Shown here piece by piece: positions 7,714 to 10,133 of a stretch of 10,133 nt of DNA. Source of the stretch: Verrucomicrobiales bacterium (lineage in GTDB: Bacteria > Verrucomicrobiota > Verrucomicrobiia > Limisphaerales > UBA9464); contig DLVS01000317.1 of NCBI GenBank assembly GCA_003445095.1, forward strand, positions 1 through 10,133, written 5' to 3'. Below the pieces are notes generated by a model. The model was not told the DNA's origin. It made no database searches and saw only the letters and a program-made list of their open reading frames with translations. A program made the position numbers and the translations under genes. Every line of letters begins with the position of its first letter. Positions within the stretch are counted from its first letter, which is position 1.

Positions 7714-7732
7714 ATGCTGGTGACTTCGCGTC

Positions 7733-7922
7733 GCCGAACGCTAGAGGTAAGCGATCGCCACCGGCAAGAACCGTAGCGCGAACGAGGCGATCGCGGACTG
7801 CCGCCCAGGGTTGAAGGGAGATATGGGACGGCCGTTCGTCTCCACCGACTTGTTTATAGTTCCCGGGACCCATCAAAGTGAAACGCTCAGCGCCGGTTCG
7901 CCGGAGCGCTCTGGGGTTAGGC
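7733..7922 (-). other. Long attC-like element between two genes
   Basis: On the minus strand the element opens with GCCTAAC (7922-7916), 8 nt past the stop of the TIGR03067-like gene, and closes with GTTCGGC (7739-7733), 19 nt before the zinc-ribbon start. The ends pair as a 7-bp box with one mismatch, a 3-nt unpaired spacer on each side, then AGAG with CTCT. This is the R-spacer-L layout of attC. Inside are a TTCG-loop hairpin (7889-7910) and a perfect 9-bp inverted repeat GCGATCGCC/GGCGATCGC (7751-7759, 7786-7794). At 190 bp it exceeds the usual attC range, and the right box departs from GTTRRRY at one base. It could be an unusual attC lineage or two merged remnants. The 217-bp spacer that holds it has no convincing gene. 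Confidence 0.4.
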
Positions 7923-7930
7923 GTTTAGAT

Positions 7931-8443
7931 TCATTTGGTTTTGGGCGGTTCGGCAATTTTCTTGGGAGGCTGAACCTTCCGGAGTTCGTACCGACTCAGC
8001 CCGCTATCTTCAGCCGCTTCAAAGCTTTTCGGCGTCTCTTCGTCACCGCCGCTGAGCGCAACCAAGGTCAGTGTCCCGTCCTCAATCTTGTAGAGGGCGA
8101 CGACCACTTTGCCGACGCTACTTTCCTGTCCTGGCGCACAAGCTTTGATGGTAGCGTGGAGTTGCTTTGGGGCCGTCCCGGCCGGCTGCGTAAATATCGT
8201 CTCAAACCAAAAGCTCGCGTCCCGGTGAAAGTGGAGTGAATTGCCGGTGATCGTGATGGTGATGGTGCCACTCTTCTCTTGGCCCACCATGACTCCCTCC
8301 CATGTTCCTTGGAGACGTTGCAGTTCTACGGCGATCGGTTGATTTGCGGCGCCCTTGTCTCTGGCGGTGGGCTGTTCGCCTGAGTGCGCGATAAAAGAGG
8401 CGCCGAGGCCAACCATAGTGATGATCTGTCGAACTAGTTTCAC
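7931..8443 (-). CDS. Secreted TIGR03067-like domain protein
   Basis: This 170-aa protein starts at GTG 8443 and ends in TGA. I chose the GTG because the signal peptide begins there: VKLVRQ, hydrophobic core IITMVGLGASFIA, probable cleavage near residues 20-22. No ATG lies upstream before an in-frame TGA. The mature protein carries ELQRLQGTWEGVMVG (residues 40-54), a run of β-strands (SGTITITITGNSL, HFHRD), then VALYKIEDGTLTLVALSGGDEETPKSFEA and SRYELRK near the end. This follows the TIGR03067 pattern (LQGTW, TLTLC/A, RP-x-F, L-x-RK), a domain abundant in Planctomycetes and Verrucomicrobia with no known function; the fold is probably lipocalin-like. The tail PPKKIAEPPKTK is basic and Pro-rich. 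TACAAT at 8502-8497 is a possible -10 box, without a good -35 partner. Confidence 0.82.
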   Translation of the reverse strand: MKLVRQIITMVGLGASFIAHSGEQPTARDKGAANQPIAVELQRLQGTWEGVMVGQEKSGTITITITGNSLHFHRDASFWFETIFTQPAGTAPKQLHATIKACAPGQESSVGKVVVALYKIEDGTLTLVALSGGDEETPKSFEAAEDSGLSRYELRKVQPPKKIAEPPKTK

Positions 8444-8660
8444 GGTTTCAAATGTCAGGCGCCTGGCTGCGTCGGTTGTCAGGAATTTGTGAAGAGATTG
8501 TAAATTGTCCGTTCATACGAGGCACGAGGAAGCGCTCAACGCCTACCGACCGCCATTGTCGATCACCGTTCGCAGTCCCTGCAAGGTTTGATAGGGCTTC
8601 GGTTCACGCATTGTTTTGACTCCATTTTTCCCCGATACCTTCCTGCCTCAAACTTCTGCC

Positions 8661-8690
8661 ATCAGCGAAGATCAGCGTTCATTAGCGGTT
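8661..8690 (+). repeat. 10-nt-period repeat triplet, copy C (plus orientation)
   Basis: Three decamers, ATCAGCGAAG first and ATTAGCGGTT last, are followed by CAA. The period, the AT-N-N-G-Y-G core and the terminal GGTTCAA agree with copy B at 6331-6360, while the inner bases differ (GCG instead of GTG). With copies A and B it brackets the block of small genes from about 6364 to 8660. Confidence 0.65.
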
Positions 8691-8754
8691 CAAAATCGGC
8701 GCTCGGGTCAACCATCTTTCTCCCCGGGGCGAATTGGGAATGGTGTGTGAGGAG

Positions 8755-8785
8755 GATTCGGGCGGTCGGGCGAACCGCCAAAATC
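8755..8785 (-). terminator. Hairpin downstream of the MOSC gene pair, possible terminator
   Basis: GGCGGT (8761-8766) pairs with ACCGCC (8774-8779) over a 7-nt loop. The stem continues as GATT (8755-8758) with AATC (8782-8785) after a 2x2 mismatch. It begins 28 nt past the stop of the second MOSC gene. On the minus strand there is no U-tract after the stem, so it is at best a weak intrinsic terminator or an mRNA 3'-end stabiliser. Confidence 0.35.
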
Positions 8786-8813
8786 AGCACGCCAGACGCA
8801 CGCGCTCGTCAAC

Positions 8814-9542
8814 TCACTGGCGCAAATAGATGGTCTGTCCGGCCGCGAGTTGTCCGACGCGGGTAACCACACCGTAAATCCCGGCGTGGTTCTGGTTCGC
8901 CTCAACAACCGCCTTCAGCACTTCGGGCGCTGACGTCGCTGAGTCGGGATCCAGGTTCACCATCGAGCAGCGAACGTCGCGCTGTGTCACGTTAATGGCG
9001 GGAGCGTCGGTTCCCTGGCCGAACGAAAGGACGCCCCCCAACCAGTCATCTTCCTGAAACGGCGCCGACCGCCGTAAGCGGACCACAATGTTTGGACGAA
9101 ATCGTCGCACGTCCACGTTCCGCCCCGCGAGGCGTCCGACCTCACGCACTGTGTCGGAGGCGATCACGGAGATGCTCGCGTCATCGAAGATGCCCTGCCT
9201 CAACTGCATAATTTGCACTCGAGCCCCGAGGCGACGTCCGACCTCCGCGGCCAAGTCGTCTCCGAAGAGCTGCATCTCCTGACCATCCGGCGTACGCACT
9301 TGGGTTGGAAGCTCTCCCGGATCACCCCCTTCACGGCGAAGGGGAGTAAACAAGAGCAGGTCGGGAAGCTTGCTGGCGGTGAGCCAGGGGAAATCACTGC
9401 GGTCATCCATTCGCCGGAAGGCCAAGCGTCGGTCGCCGTCGAGGCCGTGCCAGCCCAGCCGGGCGAACTCGACTCGTTCGCCGCGCATGGACTTCACGGG
9501 ATACCGGAAGATCGCCTCCACCTGTCCGATTTCTGTACGCAT
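8814..9542 (-). CDS. MOSC N-terminal β-barrel and MOSC domain protein
   Basis: From ATG 9542 the protein has 242 residues. An in-frame TTG at 9548, overlapping the preceding stop as TTGA, would add two residues; I prefer the ATG. Residues 1-100 form the MOSC N-terminal β-barrel (IFRYPVKSMRGE, GLDGDRRLAF, FPWLTASKLPDLL). The MOSC domain follows (SISVIASDTVREVGRLAG, FRPNIVV, DDWLGG), with the conserved cysteine at C192 in NVTQRDVRCSMVNLDP and GVVTRVGQLAAGQ at the end. This is the architecture of YcbX and eukaryotic mARC, which bind molybdenum cofactor and reduce N-hydroxylated compounds. The C-terminal 2Fe-2S domain of E. coli YcbX is absent, so electrons would have to come from a separate partner. 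The gene starts 2 nt after the stop of the upstream MOSC gene, so the two are co-transcribed and probably translationally coupled. Substrate unknown. Confidence 0.93.
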   Translation of the reverse strand: MRTEIGQVEAIFRYPVKSMRGERVEFARLGWHGLDGDRRLAFRRMDDRSDFPWLTASKLPDLLLFTPLRREGGDPGELPTQVRTPDGQEMQLFGDDLAAEVGRRLGARVQIMQLRQGIFDDASISVIASDTVREVGRLAGRNVDVRRFRPNIVVRLRRSAPFQEDDWLGGVLSFGQGTDAPAINVTQRDVRCSMVNLDPDSATSAPEVLKAVVEANQNHAGIYGVVTRVGQLAAGQTIYLRQ

Positions 9543-9544
9543 GC

Positions 9545-10069
9545 TCAATTCGAGTCCGACTGAGGGCCCACGTTCAGCGCCGCGGTTGGGCTCGCGGCGG
9601 TGTTCGCGACAACCTCGGTAACCGCATCACCGACTTCGATCGTGCCTTCACTCAGAATTTGAGCCCGCAAACCGCCTTTGCGGACTAATCCTCTCAAAAC
9701 TTCCGGTGACGTTTGTTTGGCGAGATAGTTGCAGGGCTCACAGAGGCGAATCCCGCGAATTCGAACGTCACCAACGATAAACTCACGGCCGACGAGCAGA
9801 TTCAGATCGATCCCGGTGGTGACCAGATTGCGCCTGGCCTCCCTCACCGTGAAGGGAAGGCCGGTGCGACGGGCGAACTCGGCGATGTGCTCCATTTGCA
9901 CCAAAGTTAGCTCGCCGTCTGGCTTTTGGGGATGAAATGAAAACGTACCCACGCCGAGCGCGTAACGATCCCCTTCCAATCCCACACCGGGCAGGGCGCG
10001 AACCTCGGGAACGGGAAGCGCGGGAGTGGCGGGAGACTCGGCGATGAGAATCTCTACGACGTGGGCCAT
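9545..10069 (-). CDS. Short MOSC domain protein
   Basis: This 174-aa protein starts at ATG 10069 and ends in TGA. It is a stand-alone MOSC domain. Residues 28-37 read GVGLEGDRYA, residues 79-90 RRNLVTTGIDLN, then LVGREFIVGDVRIRGIRLCEPC with C110 and C113, and finally GGLRAQILSEGTIEVGD. This pattern is typical of short YiiM-like and MoaB-associated MOSC proteins, in which a conserved cysteine is proposed to carry sulfur or ligate molybdenum cofactor. It is probably cytoplasmic. It is the first gene of a two-gene unit with the larger MOSC protein. The 64 bp upstream contain TTGTCC and TACACT 16 nt apart, a weak promoter candidate, and no strong Shine-Dalgarno sequence. The last 25 residues are low-complexity and probably disordered. 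Confidence 0.93.
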   Translation of the reverse strand: MAHVVEILIAESPATPALPVPEVRALPGVGLEGDRYALGVGTFSFHPQKPDGELTLVQMEHIAEFARRTGLPFTVREARRNLVTTGIDLNLLVGREFIVGDVRIRGIRLCEPCNYLAKQTSPEVLRGLVRKGGLRAQILSEGTIEVGDAVTEVVANTAASPTAALNVGPQSDSN

Positions 10070-10133
10070 GAGCTACCGAACTGGGGAGCAGTGTATGGGG
10101 CCAGCTCGCTTGGACAAGGCGTGGATTGAACCC

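Larger units (their letters stand above)
8444..8813. other. Gene-free intergenic region
   Basis: These 370 bp between the second MOSC gene and the TIGR03067-like gene hold no frame with convincing protein character. A plus-strand frame at 8588-8866 overlaps the MOSC gene and looks like chance. Recognisable content is the 10-nt repeat triplet at 8661-8690, a hairpin at 8755-8785, and the upstream region of the TIGR03067-like gene with a weak -10 candidate. The rest shows nothing I can name. Confidence 0.7.

Noticed and set aside
7646..7876. Minus-strand open frame of 76 codons in the spacer
   Set aside because: It runs through the attC-like element and overlaps the first 68 nt of the zinc-ribbon gene in another frame. 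There are no recognisable motifs. It may be translated spacer sequence conserved for DNA reasons.
8588..8866. Plus-strand open frame of 92 codons
   Set aside because: It runs through the decamer repeat and hairpin and into the MOSC gene on the opposite strand; no protein-like pattern.

Overview
The window looks like chromosomal DNA of a Verrucomicrobium, possibly of the Pedosphaera/Limisphaera kind; a Planctomycetes-related bacterium is the alternative. I infer this from three things: a very large exported protein built of Calx-beta, Ig-like, ND-F-A/SVWW-type and RCC1 modules; a TIGR03067-like secreted protein; and intergenic repeats of a 10-nt GTG-rich unit. No rRNA, tRNA or other taxonomic marker is present. 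Every gene I accept lies on the minus strand, so transcription runs from high to low coordinates.

Layout in the direction of transcription. (1) 10069-8814: two adjacent genes for MOSC-domain (molybdenum/sulfur carrier) proteins, almost certainly one transcription unit, followed by a hairpin. (2) 8813-8444: a gene-free stretch with one triplet of the 10-nt repeat. (3) 8443-6441: small unrelated genes separated by unusual spacers. They encode a secreted TIGR03067-like protein, an 83-aa zinc-ribbon protein whose stop codon lies inside a well-formed integron-type attC site (7399-7467), a 60-aa hypothetical and a DUF4304 protein. A longer attC-like element (7733-7922) sits between the TIGR03067 and zinc-ribbon genes. 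(4) 6363-6206: two more 10-nt repeat triplets in opposite orientation. (5) 6168-5440: a CbrC/UPF0167-like protein. (6) 5396-5343: six perfect copies of a 9-bp tandem repeat in the leader of the next gene. (7) 5274 to the window edge: one open frame of at least 1758 codons for a giant modular exported protein, with its 3' end outside the window.

The MOSC pair probably acts in redox or molybdenum-cofactor chemistry, and the giant protein at the cell surface. The middle block reads as a small accessory island of gene cassettes (attC at gene ends, single small ORFs, all in one orientation) without an integrase in view. It is bracketed by the 10-nt repeat triplets. The cassette reading is strong for the site at 7399-7467 and tentative elsewhere.
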